From: Anaerolineales bacterium
Lineage (GTDB): Bacteria > Chloroflexota > Anaerolineae > Anaerolineales > UBA6668
Direction: 5' to 3'
Assembly: GCA_020630805.1 (NCBI GenBank)
Contig: JAHDIM010000014.1
Location: 1 to 35,226, forward strand
Length of the DNA: 35,226 nucleotides
Positions within the stretch are counted from its first letter, which is position 1, and the number at the start of each line of letters is the position of its first letter. Both the position numbers and the translations under genes were made by a program. Below, in pieces: positions 1 to 9,326 of the stretch. The notes below the pieces were generated by a model, which saw only the letters and a list, made by a program, of their open reading frames with translations, was not told the DNA's origin and searched no databases.

Positions 1-53
1 GAGCTTGTCGAAGCCGGGCGTAATTGCACTCTTAGCCCGGCTTCGACAAGCTC
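1..53. repeat. Perfect inverted repeat, 19-bp arms (GAGCTTGTCGAAGCCGGGC / GCCCGGCTTCGACAAGCTC), 15-nt loop; REP-like palindrome
   Basis: Arms 1-19 and 35-53 are exact reverse complements by direct reading; intergenic, upstream of the first ORF. Confidence 0.85.
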
Positions 54-145
54 AGCCTCCTCTATCGCTCTCAAGTAATAAAAAATCATTCAATTGGAAA
101 AGCAATGCTTATTCAGAAATGAGGCTAAATAAATAGAGCATTTCT

Positions 146-1819
146 ATGCAAACAATCAAAGATATATTGACGTCTATTTATGGCGAGACAAGGGCTGCGG
201 ACTTGGCACCAAGAATTGAAGCGTTGATGACGCAGTTCAAATCCGAAATGCCCTCAACGCTGGTTCAAGAAAGTTACTTTGATGAAACTGATGCTGTGCT
301 CATCACCTATGGTGACATGGTGCAGCAGGCAGGTGAGCCTCCGCTCAAAACTCTACACAAATTCCTGAAAAAGTATATAGATGGCACTGTGTCTGGTGTG
401 CATCTACTGCCGTTTTACCCGTGGTCTTCTGACGACGGGTTTTCTGTTATTGACTATTTGCAAGTCGATCCAACGTTAGGAAATTGGAATGACGTCGAAG
501 CCTTCAAGGCCGACTTTAGACTAATGTTCGATGCGGTTATCAACCATATCTCGCAGGACAGCGATTGGTTTGCTGCGTTCAAACGCGGCGAAACTCCCTA
601 TTCAGACTACTTTGTTGTTGCTGACCCAAACGCAGACTATAGTGCTGTCTTCCGGCCACGGGCCTTGCCTTTACTCACTGAAGTGGATACAGCGAATGGG
701 ATCAAGCATGTTTGGACGACATTTTCGGCAGATCAAATTGATCTGAATTATGCCTCGCCGGACTTGCTGCTGGCTGTCTTGAGAGTGCTGCTAACGTATG
801 TCAAGTATGGTGCAGAACTTATCCGGTTAGACGCGATTGGCTTCATGTGGAAGGAACTTGGCACGCGATGTTTGCATCAACCGGAAGCGCATGCACTTAT
901 CCAACTCATGCGACTAGTGCTCAATGAAGTCGCGCCGCAAGTCGCGTTGGTGACTGAGACCAATGTGCCTCATGCGGAAAATATTAGCTACTTTGGCAAT
1001 GGGCATAACGAAGCCCAGATGGTCTATAACTTCTCACTGCCGCCATTGACGTTACATACTTTTCACACTGGCGATGCAACTGTACTAAGCCGGTGGGCCA
1101 GCACGTTAGAGCAACCGTCTGACCAGACAACATTCTTCAATTTTTGCGCATCGCATGACGGGGTTGGGGTGACGCCCGCCCGCGGATTACTCGCGCCTGA
1201 ACAGATTGATGCCATGGCTACCCGCGTAGAAGCACTAGGTGGATTTGTCTCTTATAAATCAAACGGAGATGGAACGCAAAGTGCCTATGAGTTGAATATC
1301 AACTATATGAATGCGCTGGGCATTCCGGGGTTAGATGAAGCGGATGACAAAGTTGCAAAACGATTTTTGTGTTCGCAGGCCATTATGTTGGCCTTACGCG
1401 GCGTGCCCGGTATCTATTTCCATAGCTTATTTGGATCACAAAACTGGCTCGACGGTGTTGCCGAAACTGGTCGCAATCGCACGATCAATCGTGAAAAATT
1501 GACAGCGTCACGTTTAGAGACTGAATTACAGTCTGGGATCCGTGAGAAAGTTTTTTCTGGCTATAGTGCACTGTTGAAAGCAAGGCGAACGCATCGTGCG
1601 TTTCACCCAAATGGGGAACAAGAGGTATTGCAAGGCAACGCTTCAGTGTTTGCTGTCAAGCGCACCTATCAGGGCCAATCCATTTACTGCATTCATAATG
1701 TGACGCCGCATCCAGTGTCATATGCCTTGCCAAGCAGCGGCACGTCTTTGCTGGATGAAAAATCCTTGACGGAACCGATCTATACTCTTCAACCTTATGA
1801 AATTCTCTGGCTTAGCTGA
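146..1819 (+). CDS. GH13 subfamily 18 sucrose-phosphorylase-like enzyme, probably glucosylglycerate phosphorylase
   Basis: 557 aa; GH13_18-type segments (GVHLLPFYPWSSDDGFSVIDY, ELIRLDAIGFMWKELGT, ALVTETNVPHAENISYFG); followed in the same operon by glycerate 2-kinase. Confidence 0.85.
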   Translation: MQTIKDILTSIYGETRAADLAPRIEALMTQFKSEMPSTLVQESYFDETDAVLITYGDMVQQAGEPPLKTLHKFLKKYIDGTVSGVHLLPFYPWSSDDGFSVIDYLQVDPTLGNWNDVEAFKADFRLMFDAVINHISQDSDWFAAFKRGETPYSDYFVVADPNADYSAVFRPRALPLLTEVDTANGIKHVWTTFSADQIDLNYASPDLLLAVLRVLLTYVKYGAELIRLDAIGFMWKELGTRCLHQPEAHALIQLMRLVLNEVAPQVALVTETNVPHAENISYFGNGHNEAQMVYNFSLPPLTLHTFHTGDATVLSRWASTLEQPSDQTTFFNFCASHDGVGVTPARGLLAPEQIDAMATRVEALGGFVSYKSNGDGTQSAYELNINYMNALGIPGLDEADDKVAKRFLCSQAIMLALRGVPGIYFHSLFGSQNWLDGVAETGRNRTINREKLTASRLETELQSGIREKVFSGYSALLKARRTHRAFHPNGEQEVLQGNASVFAVKRTYQGQSIYCIHNVTPHPVSYALPSSGTSLLDEKSLTEPIYTLQPYEILWLS

Positions 1820-2882
1820 CGTCCAAGCGCTAGCGGCACAGCGAGATGACTTGACAGTTTATAACGCTGGTCTGCCAAGGTTTCCGCGTAATTTCACGCG
1901 CGATGGAATTATTGCTGCGCTTATTTCTAGTGAGATGCAGGTATTGCGTGATCAAGTTGCGTTTTGCGCTTTGCATATGGGTACCAAGACCGATGCCGAA
2001 TCAGGCGAAGAGCCGGGTAAGGTGCATCATGAATGGCCGGGCTATCCACTGCGCGAGAAGCTAACAACGTACAATGCCTGTGATGCAACTGCTTTCTTCC
2101 TGATCGGTCTTTTGCAGTATTGGCGAGCAACTGATGATGATCAATTTGTTGAATCGTTGCGCGAACAGATTATCAATGGCGTGCACTATATTTTTCGGCA
2201 CATCAATGAAGTTGGCCTATTTGAAGACGACCCCGCCTTCTGTGGAGCGAATCACTTTGCACTGAAAGTGACGTATTGGAAAGACTCGGTCATCATGGGG
2301 CGTGAGGCTGGCGAACCAACGTTTCCCGTGACCTACAGCTTAGCGCACGCGCAAAACTTATGCGCACTGCGGGCGGCTGCATCGCTTTTGAATACAGGTT
2401 TATATGATGCTGAAATTCTGAGTATGAGCAACGCAGTGAGCAGACTTTGGGATCATGCAAATGACACGTTTTATGCCGCAATTGATGCAGATGGTCCTAT
2501 CTCTGCGAATACATCCGATGCGTTGCAAATGCTCTACTACTTGACGCCAAATGACATTACGCAAACGCAAATCGCGCACATAGAACGCAGCGCAGAGGCG
2601 CTGGAAACGCACATTGGTTATTTAGCGGCCAGCCTCGACACAGCCGCTGGTATGCAGCGGGGCTATCATGCGGCCACAGTCTGGCCATTTGAACAGGCGC
2701 TGATCCATGCTGGCGCGGATAAGTTTGGCCTTGACCGTGTAAAACGCATTTGTGAGCGCGTGATGCGCACAGTGTCGCTTGGCTCACCAGAAGTTGTCGG
2801 CGTCAATTTCGAAGAATATGAGATTAGCTGTAATCCGCAACTTTGGACGTTAGCCGCTCACGTCTACTTCAATTCTCTATGA
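1797..2882 (+). CDS. Glycogen-debranching/amylo-alpha-1,6-glucosidase-like glycoside hydrolase
   Basis: 361 aa; GLPRFPRNFTRDGIIAALI and GEEPGKVHHEWPGYPLREKLTTYNACDATAFFL motifs typical of the (alpha/alpha)6 debranching-like glycosidases; overlaps upstream CDS end by 23 nt. Confidence 0.7.
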   Translation: MKFSGLADVQALAAQRDDLTVYNAGLPRFPRNFTRDGIIAALISSEMQVLRDQVAFCALHMGTKTDAESGEEPGKVHHEWPGYPLREKLTTYNACDATAFFLIGLLQYWRATDDDQFVESLREQIINGVHYIFRHINEVGLFEDDPAFCGANHFALKVTYWKDSVIMGREAGEPTFPVTYSLAHAQNLCALRAAASLLNTGLYDAEILSMSNAVSRLWDHANDTFYAAIDADGPISANTSDALQMLYYLTPNDITQTQIAHIERSAEALETHIGYLAASLDTAAGMQRGYHAATVWPFEQALIHAGADKFGLDRVKRICERVMRTVSLGSPEVVGVNFEEYEISCNPQLWTLAAHVYFNSL

Positions 2883-4195
2883 CAATCCCACAATGGGATA
2901 TGCGCCATGCACATGCCCAAACATTGATTGCTGCTGCCTTGACGGCTGCTGATCCCGCAAACGGATTGCAGCGCACGCTTTCGACCACCAACACTTATCT
3001 CAATGTCGGTGATCTTTGCTATGACTTAGCGAACTATGACAATGTGTATCTGATTGGCTACGGCAAAGCGGCGGCGCGGATGGCACAAGTGTCTGAAGCT
3101 ATTCTTGGGGATACGCTTACGTCTGGGCTGGTGATTACTAAGCACCAGCATTCTGTTCCGACGACAAAAACACAGATCTTAGAAGCCAGTCATCCCGTTC
3201 CAGATGCAGACAGCGTGAGCGCGTCAGACGCACTGCTTGAATTTGTCGCGCCTTTTTCAAAGCGTGATCTTGTCATTGTCTTAGTCTCTGGGGGCGGGTC
3301 GGCGCTTCTCACAAAACCTGCTGATGGCATCAGTTTGGAAGATTTGCAATCCGTTACGCAGGCGTTACTTGCTTGTGGGGCGACTATTCACGAAATCAAT
3401 GCTGTTCGGAAGCATTTGTCCGCGGTGAAAGGTGGTCAACTGGCAGCCAAGATCGCGCCAGCGACTTGCGTTGCCCTTGTCCTGTCAGATGTATTGGGCA
3501 ATGACTTGAGTGTGATCGCGTCTGGTCCAACTAGTCCAGATCCGTCTACATTTGCAGATGCAATTGGAGTTCTACAGCACTATGGCGTTTGGCAAACAGT
3601 CCCTCAGTCTGTTCGTCATCGATTCACGCGAGGACAAGCGGGCGAGATTGCAGAGACACCTAAATTGAGTGCAGGTTTCTTTGAACATAACATGGAACAT
3701 CGCATCATTGGGGACAATGGGTTATCCATTGATGCGGTTCAAACTGCGGCAGAAGACCTTGGCTTTGACGTTCAAGTAGTTACGCGTATGTTGGATGGCG
3801 AGGCACGTCAGCAAGCCCAGAACTTATTAGCCAATGCCCAGACTGCAAGTCGTCCACTCTGCTTGATTGCGGGCGGTGAAACGACCGTCACATTACGTGG
3901 AACAGGTAAAGGTGGGCGCAACCAGGAACTGGCACTCGCAGCAGCCTTAGCGCTCGATCGGTTAGAAATTGCGCGGTGTCAGGTCATTTCGTTAGCCACT
4001 GACGGAACAGATGGGCCAACAGACGCCGCTGGCGCAATTGTGGATAGCACAACGGTTCAGACTGCAGCAGTATCTCTGCGCGCCTTCCTCGACAATAACG
4101 ACTCTTACAATTGCTTCTCGCAAATCGGTGGTTTGCTTAACATTGGACCCACTGGCACAAACGTCAATGACGTTGTGATGATTTGTTTGTATTGA
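2879..4195 (+). CDS. Glycerate 2-kinase, MOFRL/GckA (TtuD) family
   Basis: GYGKAAARMA, SHPVPDADS, LVSGGGSALL, GGETTVTLRGTGKGGRNQELAL motifs. The ATG at 2879 overlaps the upstream TGA (ATGA), so it is preferred to the track start at 2843. Confidence 0.88.
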   Translation: MTIPQWDMRHAHAQTLIAAALTAADPANGLQRTLSTTNTYLNVGDLCYDLANYDNVYLIGYGKAAARMAQVSEAILGDTLTSGLVITKHQHSVPTTKTQILEASHPVPDADSVSASDALLEFVAPFSKRDLVIVLVSGGGSALLTKPADGISLEDLQSVTQALLACGATIHEINAVRKHLSAVKGGQLAAKIAPATCVALVLSDVLGNDLSVIASGPTSPDPSTFADAIGVLQHYGVWQTVPQSVRHRFTRGQAGEIAETPKLSAGFFEHNMEHRIIGDNGLSIDAVQTAAEDLGFDVQVVTRMLDGEARQQAQNLLANAQTASRPLCLIAGGETTVTLRGTGKGGRNQELALAAALALDRLEIARCQVISLATDGTDGPTDAAGAIVDSTTVQTAAVSLRAFLDNNDSYNCFSQIGGLLNIGPTGTNVNDVVMICLY

Positions 4196-4203
4196 TAAAC
4201 CGC

Positions 4204-4233
4204 TGCAGTGCGATCACCATAAGTCGCACTGTA
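4204..4233 (+). terminator. Hairpin downstream of glycerate kinase (TGCAGTGCGA / TCGCACTGTA), no strong T-tract
   Basis: 10-bp stem including one G-T wobble, 8 nt after the stop codon; lack of T-run lowers confidence. Confidence 0.35.
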
Positions 4234-4431
4234 ATATGTCACTTCATCAGTTTTCTCAAGCGTCAAACCAAATAATTAGAGAAACCTTTGTCCTGAATTT
4301 GACTTTATAGTCATAGTTTCTAGTCGGGTTATTCTTTAGAGAGTGTCTTTCGCGATGAAATTAGCCGGTACGGGTCATAAAAGTCCAGTAGAATACTTTG
4401 TATTGCTAAAGTGGTCGCAAAGAGGACATCA

Positions 4432-5664
4432 ATGGGCAACACAACGACTCAAACTGGAAATCTTTCCAATACGCAGTTAAGTAACTTGCTGGAATTTGCT
4501 CAAAAACTAAATATGCTCCAATCGGTAGATGATATTGCTTGGGAGACAGTTTGTTTTGTAGCGCGCTATCTAAATGTTGATGATTGTGTGTTTTATGCGT
4601 GCCATATAACCCGACCAACGCTTATTCAACTTGCCGCATACGGACCGCATAAAAGTGCGCTGCGCGAAATCCTAAATCCAATTGAAATTGATCTTGGGTC
4701 AGGCATAGTGGGCACCGTTGCCCAGACTGGTGTCGGCGAGAATATTGGCGATACTAGTTTAGATCCTCGATACATCGTGGATGATGATATTCGTCTGTCA
4801 GAACTCTCTGTTCCAATTGTGTCGCGGGGGCATACTTACGGCGTAATTGACACTGAACATACCGATCGGAACTATTACACCCAGGATCAGTTTGAATTTG
4901 TTACCCTCATTGCGCAGCAAGTAGCGCCAGTGCTTGCTGCTGTGCTGCTGGAGCAAACGCTTAACAGTAAAGATTTTGCGCGGCAGGCAACAAGTGCTTT
5001 TTTACGGGTGATGAAACACAACGTGATGACACCACTTAGCGTTGTCTTGATGAAATCGCAGATTTTGAGCAAAGGTGTCTATGGTGAAACGACACCGAAG
5101 CAACAGCGGGCAATCGATCAGATCACTGATAACACGCGCGTCGTCGTGGGTCTCTTAGGCGATGTGTTTGAGTATGTGCATCTCGAAAGCGGTCATGTGC
5201 CACTTAGATTGCAAACCACAACGGTTCAGAACATCGAAGCTGAACTTGTTGGCAAACTAGCAGTGCTCACGCAACAGGCTGGCATCCGGCTTAATATTCA
5301 GAACGACGTTGCTAACAATGAAATTGAAGTAGATCATGCCCTCATCGTTAAGGCTATTCAGCGTGTGTGTCAGATTGCCTGTCAGGACATGCAACAGAAT
5401 GATCAGCTGCTGGTCACTTTTCGCATGGATGCAGAGGAACTCATTATCGAGGTGATGAATTATTTACCTGCAATTACCCGCATGGAATTGCAAACGATGC
5501 TCCGTCCATTTGGAAACATTCGAGATGATCAGGAAAATATTCTCAATTCACGGCATGGTTTGGAGTTGACACTTGTTCAGCAAACTTTGGAGCTACACGC
5601 AGGGACGCTTGAAATTAGTAATTTGGAGGACAGCAATGTTTTTCTGCTCCGCATTCCTGTGTAA
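4432..5664 (+). CDS. GAF-domain sensor histidine-kinase-like protein with degenerate ATPase domain
   Basis: GAF-like N-terminus, H-box-like MKHNVMTPL, C-terminal HATPase-like GLELTLVQQTLELHAGTLEI. ATG 4432 has GAGG 6-7 nt upstream and is preferred over GTG 4411. Confidence 0.7.
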   Translation: MGNTTTQTGNLSNTQLSNLLEFAQKLNMLQSVDDIAWETVCFVARYLNVDDCVFYACHITRPTLIQLAAYGPHKSALREILNPIEIDLGSGIVGTVAQTGVGENIGDTSLDPRYIVDDDIRLSELSVPIVSRGHTYGVIDTEHTDRNYYTQDQFEFVTLIAQQVAPVLAAVLLEQTLNSKDFARQATSAFLRVMKHNVMTPLSVVLMKSQILSKGVYGETTPKQQRAIDQITDNTRVVVGLLGDVFEYVHLESGHVPLRLQTTTVQNIEAELVGKLAVLTQQAGIRLNIQNDVANNEIEVDHALIVKAIQRVCQIACQDMQQNDQLLVTFRMDAEELIIEVMNYLPAITRMELQTMLRPFGNIRDDQENILNSRHGLELTLVQQTLELHAGTLEISNLEDSNVFLLRIPV

Positions 5665-5755
5665 ATGTTTTGCTAAATGAAACCTCTAGTATTTGCTACT
5701 TACAAAAGCGATTCAAGCTGGTACATTAAGGTAGTGGGACTACACTAAACAATTT

Positions 5756-6694
5756 ATGTCTAAACAATCTACCTTTCGCCAAGCGCTCCTCGGTGGGGCG
5801 CTTGCTGGTTTAATGGCGGCTTATGTCGTGCGGCGGCAGCAATTTGCTGAACTTGCAAAACACTATCGATTTCCAATTGGAACAGCGCTGATTACAGGTG
5901 CGTCTCGGGGGATTGGTGCTGCGTACGCTGAAAAGCTAGCCGCGATTGGCTACGACGTTGTATTGGTCGCCCGTCACGAAGAGAGATTGATCGAAGTAAC
6001 AGGCTTGCTCGCGTCCAAGTACGGTGTCAATGCAGACTACATTGTTGCGGATCTTTCAACCCAGACAGGAATAAGTACCGTGGTGAGCCAAATAAAATCC
6101 CGACAAGATATTGCGTTTTTGGTTAATAACGCGGGCTTTAGTACGACTATTCCGTTTGCGGAATTGGACGCGCGTGTTGTCAATGAAATGGCACATCTAC
6201 ATGTGCTGGCTACGGCTAAACTTACCCGTGCAGCGTTGCCGTTCATGATTGCTAATCATGCTGGTGTTGTCGTAAATGTATCTTCATTGATGGGATTTAT
6301 GGCTGAGGCTTATCATTCAAATTACTGTGCGACGAAAGCATACTTAAGCACTTTGTCCCAAAGTCTAGCGCGCGAAGTTGCAGGCTTAGGTGTGACAGTT
6401 CAGGCCTTGTGTCCTGGCCTCACAGATACAGAATTTCACGACTCCGCTGATTATGATGCTTGGGATCGGGCCGCGTATCCTAGATTTATGTGGCAGTCCG
6501 CAGAGACAGTTGTTGAGTATTCGATGCAGCATATTCGTGAAGGCCAAAGTGGCATGTGTATTACAGGTTGGTTGAACAAGGCCTTGGTTTTGGTAGTGCG
6601 TCATCACACAATTGCACCTCCATTAATGCGTCTGTTTGAGACTGTCATGCGAGTCTTCACAGCTCAAATGGCGCGAATTTCAAACGCACAGTAA
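5756..6694 (+). CDS. Short-chain dehydrogenase/reductase (SDR)
   Basis: TGASRGIG Rossmann motif, NNAGF, YCATKAYL catalytic Tyr-x3-Lys. Confidence 0.9.
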   Translation: MSKQSTFRQALLGGALAGLMAAYVVRRQQFAELAKHYRFPIGTALITGASRGIGAAYAEKLAAIGYDVVLVARHEERLIEVTGLLASKYGVNADYIVADLSTQTGISTVVSQIKSRQDIAFLVNNAGFSTTIPFAELDARVVNEMAHLHVLATAKLTRAALPFMIANHAGVVVNVSSLMGFMAEAYHSNYCATKAYLSTLSQSLAREVAGLGVTVQALCPGLTDTEFHDSADYDAWDRAAYPRFMWQSAETVVEYSMQHIREGQSGMCITGWLNKALVLVVRHHTIAPPLMRLFETVMRVFTAQMARISNAQ

Positions 6695-6736
6695 ACTTAT
6701 CTTGTAATTCAACCGATTAATAATTGAGGAGTTCTC

Positions 6737-7702
6737 ATGCCAAATCCTTTTGCCGACAAGATGTCATTGCCCGTTGTGGCTGCCCCAATGTTTCTTATTT
6801 CTGGACCAGAATTGGTGATTGAATGCTGTAAGAATGGCATTGTAGGGACGTTTCCTGCGTTGAATCAACGGACGACGGAAGGGTTTGAACAGTGGCTGAT
6901 TGAGATCAAATCTGAACTGCGAACATTTGAAGCGGAGACTGGCCAAACGCCAGCACCGTTTGGCGTAAATCTGATTGTTCACAATACTAATCCACGGTTG
7001 CAGGCAGATTTGGCGATGTGTGTCAAACATGAAGTGCCCTTGATTATTACTTCGCTCGGTGCTGTGCCAGATTTGGTGCAAGCGGTGCATAGTTATGGGG
7101 GGCTGGTATTCCACGATGTTACCAATCGTAGGCATGCGGAAAAAGCGGCTGGTGCTGGTGTTGACGGTCTGATTTGCGTGGCAGCAGGTGCCGGTGGACA
7201 CGCTGGGACGCTGAACCCAATACCGTTTATTCAAGAAATGCGCAGTTTCTTTGACGGCACGATCTTGCTGTCTGGTTGTATGAGCACGGGGCAAGATGTG
7301 GCCTCTGCGATGCAAATGGGCGCAGATTTGGCCTACATGGGCACGCGGTTTATCAATGTCACGGAAAGCGCTGCCGATGATGCGTATCGGCAAATGATTG
7401 TGGACAGTAAGACGAGTGATATTGTCTATACCGCAGTTGTTTCTGGTGTGCCAGCAAGTTTTATGCGGCCAAGTTTGGAAAATAACGGCATCACCAAAGA
7501 GATGTGGAATTTATCTAAGAAGATTGATTTTGGTGAAGGACTAAGTGCAGAAGCAAAAGCGTGGAAAACAGTCTGGTCTGCCGGGCAAGGCGTTGCCACA
7601 ATTGATGATGTTGTTTCTGTAGAGGCCTTAGTGGCGTCTCTAAAGGCTGAGTTCAAGGCTGCTATTCAAGCGCAGGCGAAGTTGTTAGATCAATATTGCT
7701 AG
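6737..7702 (+). CDS. Nitronate monooxygenase (2-nitropropane dioxygenase family)
   Basis: VVAAPMFLISGPELVIECCKNGIVGTFPALNQR, GLICVAAGAGGHAGTLNP, MGADLAYMGTRFI; GAGGAG RBS upstream. Confidence 0.9.
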   Translation: MPNPFADKMSLPVVAAPMFLISGPELVIECCKNGIVGTFPALNQRTTEGFEQWLIEIKSELRTFEAETGQTPAPFGVNLIVHNTNPRLQADLAMCVKHEVPLIITSLGAVPDLVQAVHSYGGLVFHDVTNRRHAEKAAGAGVDGLICVAAGAGGHAGTLNPIPFIQEMRSFFDGTILLSGCMSTGQDVASAMQMGADLAYMGTRFINVTESAADDAYRQMIVDSKTSDIVYTAVVSGVPASFMRPSLENNGITKEMWNLSKKIDFGEGLSAEAKAWKTVWSAGQGVATIDDVVSVEALVASLKAEFKAAIQAQAKLLDQYC

Positions 7703-7737
7703 TTCTATTCAGGCGAAAATTGGCTGAGGAATAACGA

Positions 7738-7768
7738 AAAAGAGCCACGCAATTGTGTGGCTCTTTTC
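7738..7768. terminator. Bidirectional intrinsic terminator between convergent genes
   Basis: AAAAAGAGCCACGCAATTGTGTGGCTCTTTT: stem flanked by A-run and T-run, midway between convergent stops at 7702 and 7802. Confidence 0.85.
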
Positions 7769-7801
7769 TATTAACTGCTAGTCAATAATTTTTGAAATGC
7801 C

Positions 7802-9172
7802 CTATTCAAACGGCAGTCCGCTCGGAACTGAGTCAGGAATTAGGTACGTCAAATCCTCTGCGGTGGGGGACGTAAGCGCATGTAAAAATGCAACTAATGC
7901 GTCCACGTCGGCATCCGTTAGCGCGACTGCTGTTCGGATCTCAGGCGCTAAGACCGCAATTTCTGGCCACGCATGATCTGTAGAAATGTCAGCAAAGACG
8001 GTATAGAACTCAGGTGGTAGCTCGGACAGGTTGTATTCCGCCAAGCCAGCGTGGGCGTCTAAGTGGTGTCGCACCACCGTTTCCAAATCTGAATAGACTC
8101 CGTTATGCATGTATGGTCCAGTCAGCGCGACATTTCGTAAGGCTGGCGTTCGGAACATGAACTTTTCATAGCCCGCTTTTGAGATTTCGTAGCGTCCAAA
8201 ATCGAGCGGTGCAAATTCATCAGTGCGACCGGGACCATATTGTGGAACCCCAATGTTGTGGTGCTCCTGATCTGTGAGGAGCGTTCCACTGTGACATTGG
8301 CTGCAATTTGCTTCGCCAAAGAATAGCGCTGCGCCAGTTTTTTGCTGATCCGTAAGGGCGCGATTGTCTCCCGCGACATATCGATCCCAGGGGCTGTCGA
8401 CAAAAGTGAAGGCGTCTAATTCAAACGCCGCAATTGCTTCAGCAGCATGGGCAAAGGTGAGGTCTTCCTTCGCAACATCTGGATAGGCCTCCGCAAACAT
8501 CGTTTCATACGCGGGGAGTGCCAGCAAACGATCCATCAACATGTCCCAAGTGCTAGTCACGGTATGTTCATCATCCTCATCTAGCAGGGCTAGGTCATTG
8601 ACTTCACCATAGAAGTCAACATCCCCTTCTGTGCCGCGCATTTCTACTTCAGAGGTCACAGGAAACATTGCCTGTACCGCAAAAATAGTATCGAGTTGGT
8701 CTGGCAATCTGCTACCTGCGGGAGAAATGATGACACCGTTAGCGGCCAAATTCACGCGACTGTCCCAGAACGCTGACGTCCACAGTGTGGAATTGCGATT
8801 GAAAATGTCTGGCGCATTGCGCGGCGTGAACTCACGATCTGCGCCAATTTCGCGGTCAGGGCCAATTCCATGTCCACCAACGCCAATCGAGAGTGGGATG
8901 TTATCTGCGGTTGCAGTTGTTGGATGATGACAGGTTGCACAGGCAATATCCATATTGCCACTTAAGATAGGGTCAAAGAACAGCGTTTGGCCCAGCGCAA
9001 CCATCTCTGGACGTGGATTAGTCTGCAGCAGATGATCTTCAAATGGAGTTACGTTGTTGTCGGCAATCTGTTGCCGTAGATCACGATCAATTTGGTTGGT
9101 CGAAATTGAGAAATAACCAATGATTGCGATGACTGAAAAGAATAATAGTGAAAGGTACTTATATTTCGCCAT
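7802..9172 (-). CDS. Di-heme cytochrome c peroxidase / MauG family protein
   Basis: Two CxxCH heme motifs (CATCH, CSQCH), RTPALRNVALTGPYMHNGVYSDLETVVRHH; start chosen at MAKYKYLSLLFFSVIAIIGYF (signal anchor) rather than the track start at 9241. Confidence 0.88.
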   Translation of the reverse strand: MAKYKYLSLLFFSVIAIIGYFSISTNQIDRDLRQQIADNNVTPFEDHLLQTNPRPEMVALGQTLFFDPILSGNMDIACATCHHPTTATADNIPLSIGVGGHGIGPDREIGADREFTPRNAPDIFNRNSTLWTSAFWDSRVNLAANGVIISPAGSRLPDQLDTIFAVQAMFPVTSEVEMRGTEGDVDFYGEVNDLALLDEDDEHTVTSTWDMLMDRLLALPAYETMFAEAYPDVAKEDLTFAHAAEAIAAFELDAFTFVDSPWDRYVAGDNRALTDQQKTGAALFFGEANCSQCHSGTLLTDQEHHNIGVPQYGPGRTDEFAPLDFGRYEISKAGYEKFMFRTPALRNVALTGPYMHNGVYSDLETVVRHHLDAHAGLAEYNLSELPPEFYTVFADISTDHAWPEIAVLAPEIRTAVALTDADVDALVAFLHALTSPTAEDLTYLIPDSVPSGLPFE

Positions 9173-9326
9173 ACGATTTGTTATGTAATCTAGATTACAT
9201 TCGAGTGGCAAAATTATCCACGACATAATGTGAATTCGCAATGTCGTTCAAAACCTTTACAACATTAGAAAATATTCTTGATGAGTCCTTTTGTGGGGGT
9301 AACTTAGATTGCAATATTGCCGCCAA

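Noticed and set aside
6764-7393. 209-aa minus-strand ORF inside the nitronate monooxygenase gene
   Set aside because: Antisense to a strongly recognisable CDS, with no family motifs and composition typical of shadow ORFs.
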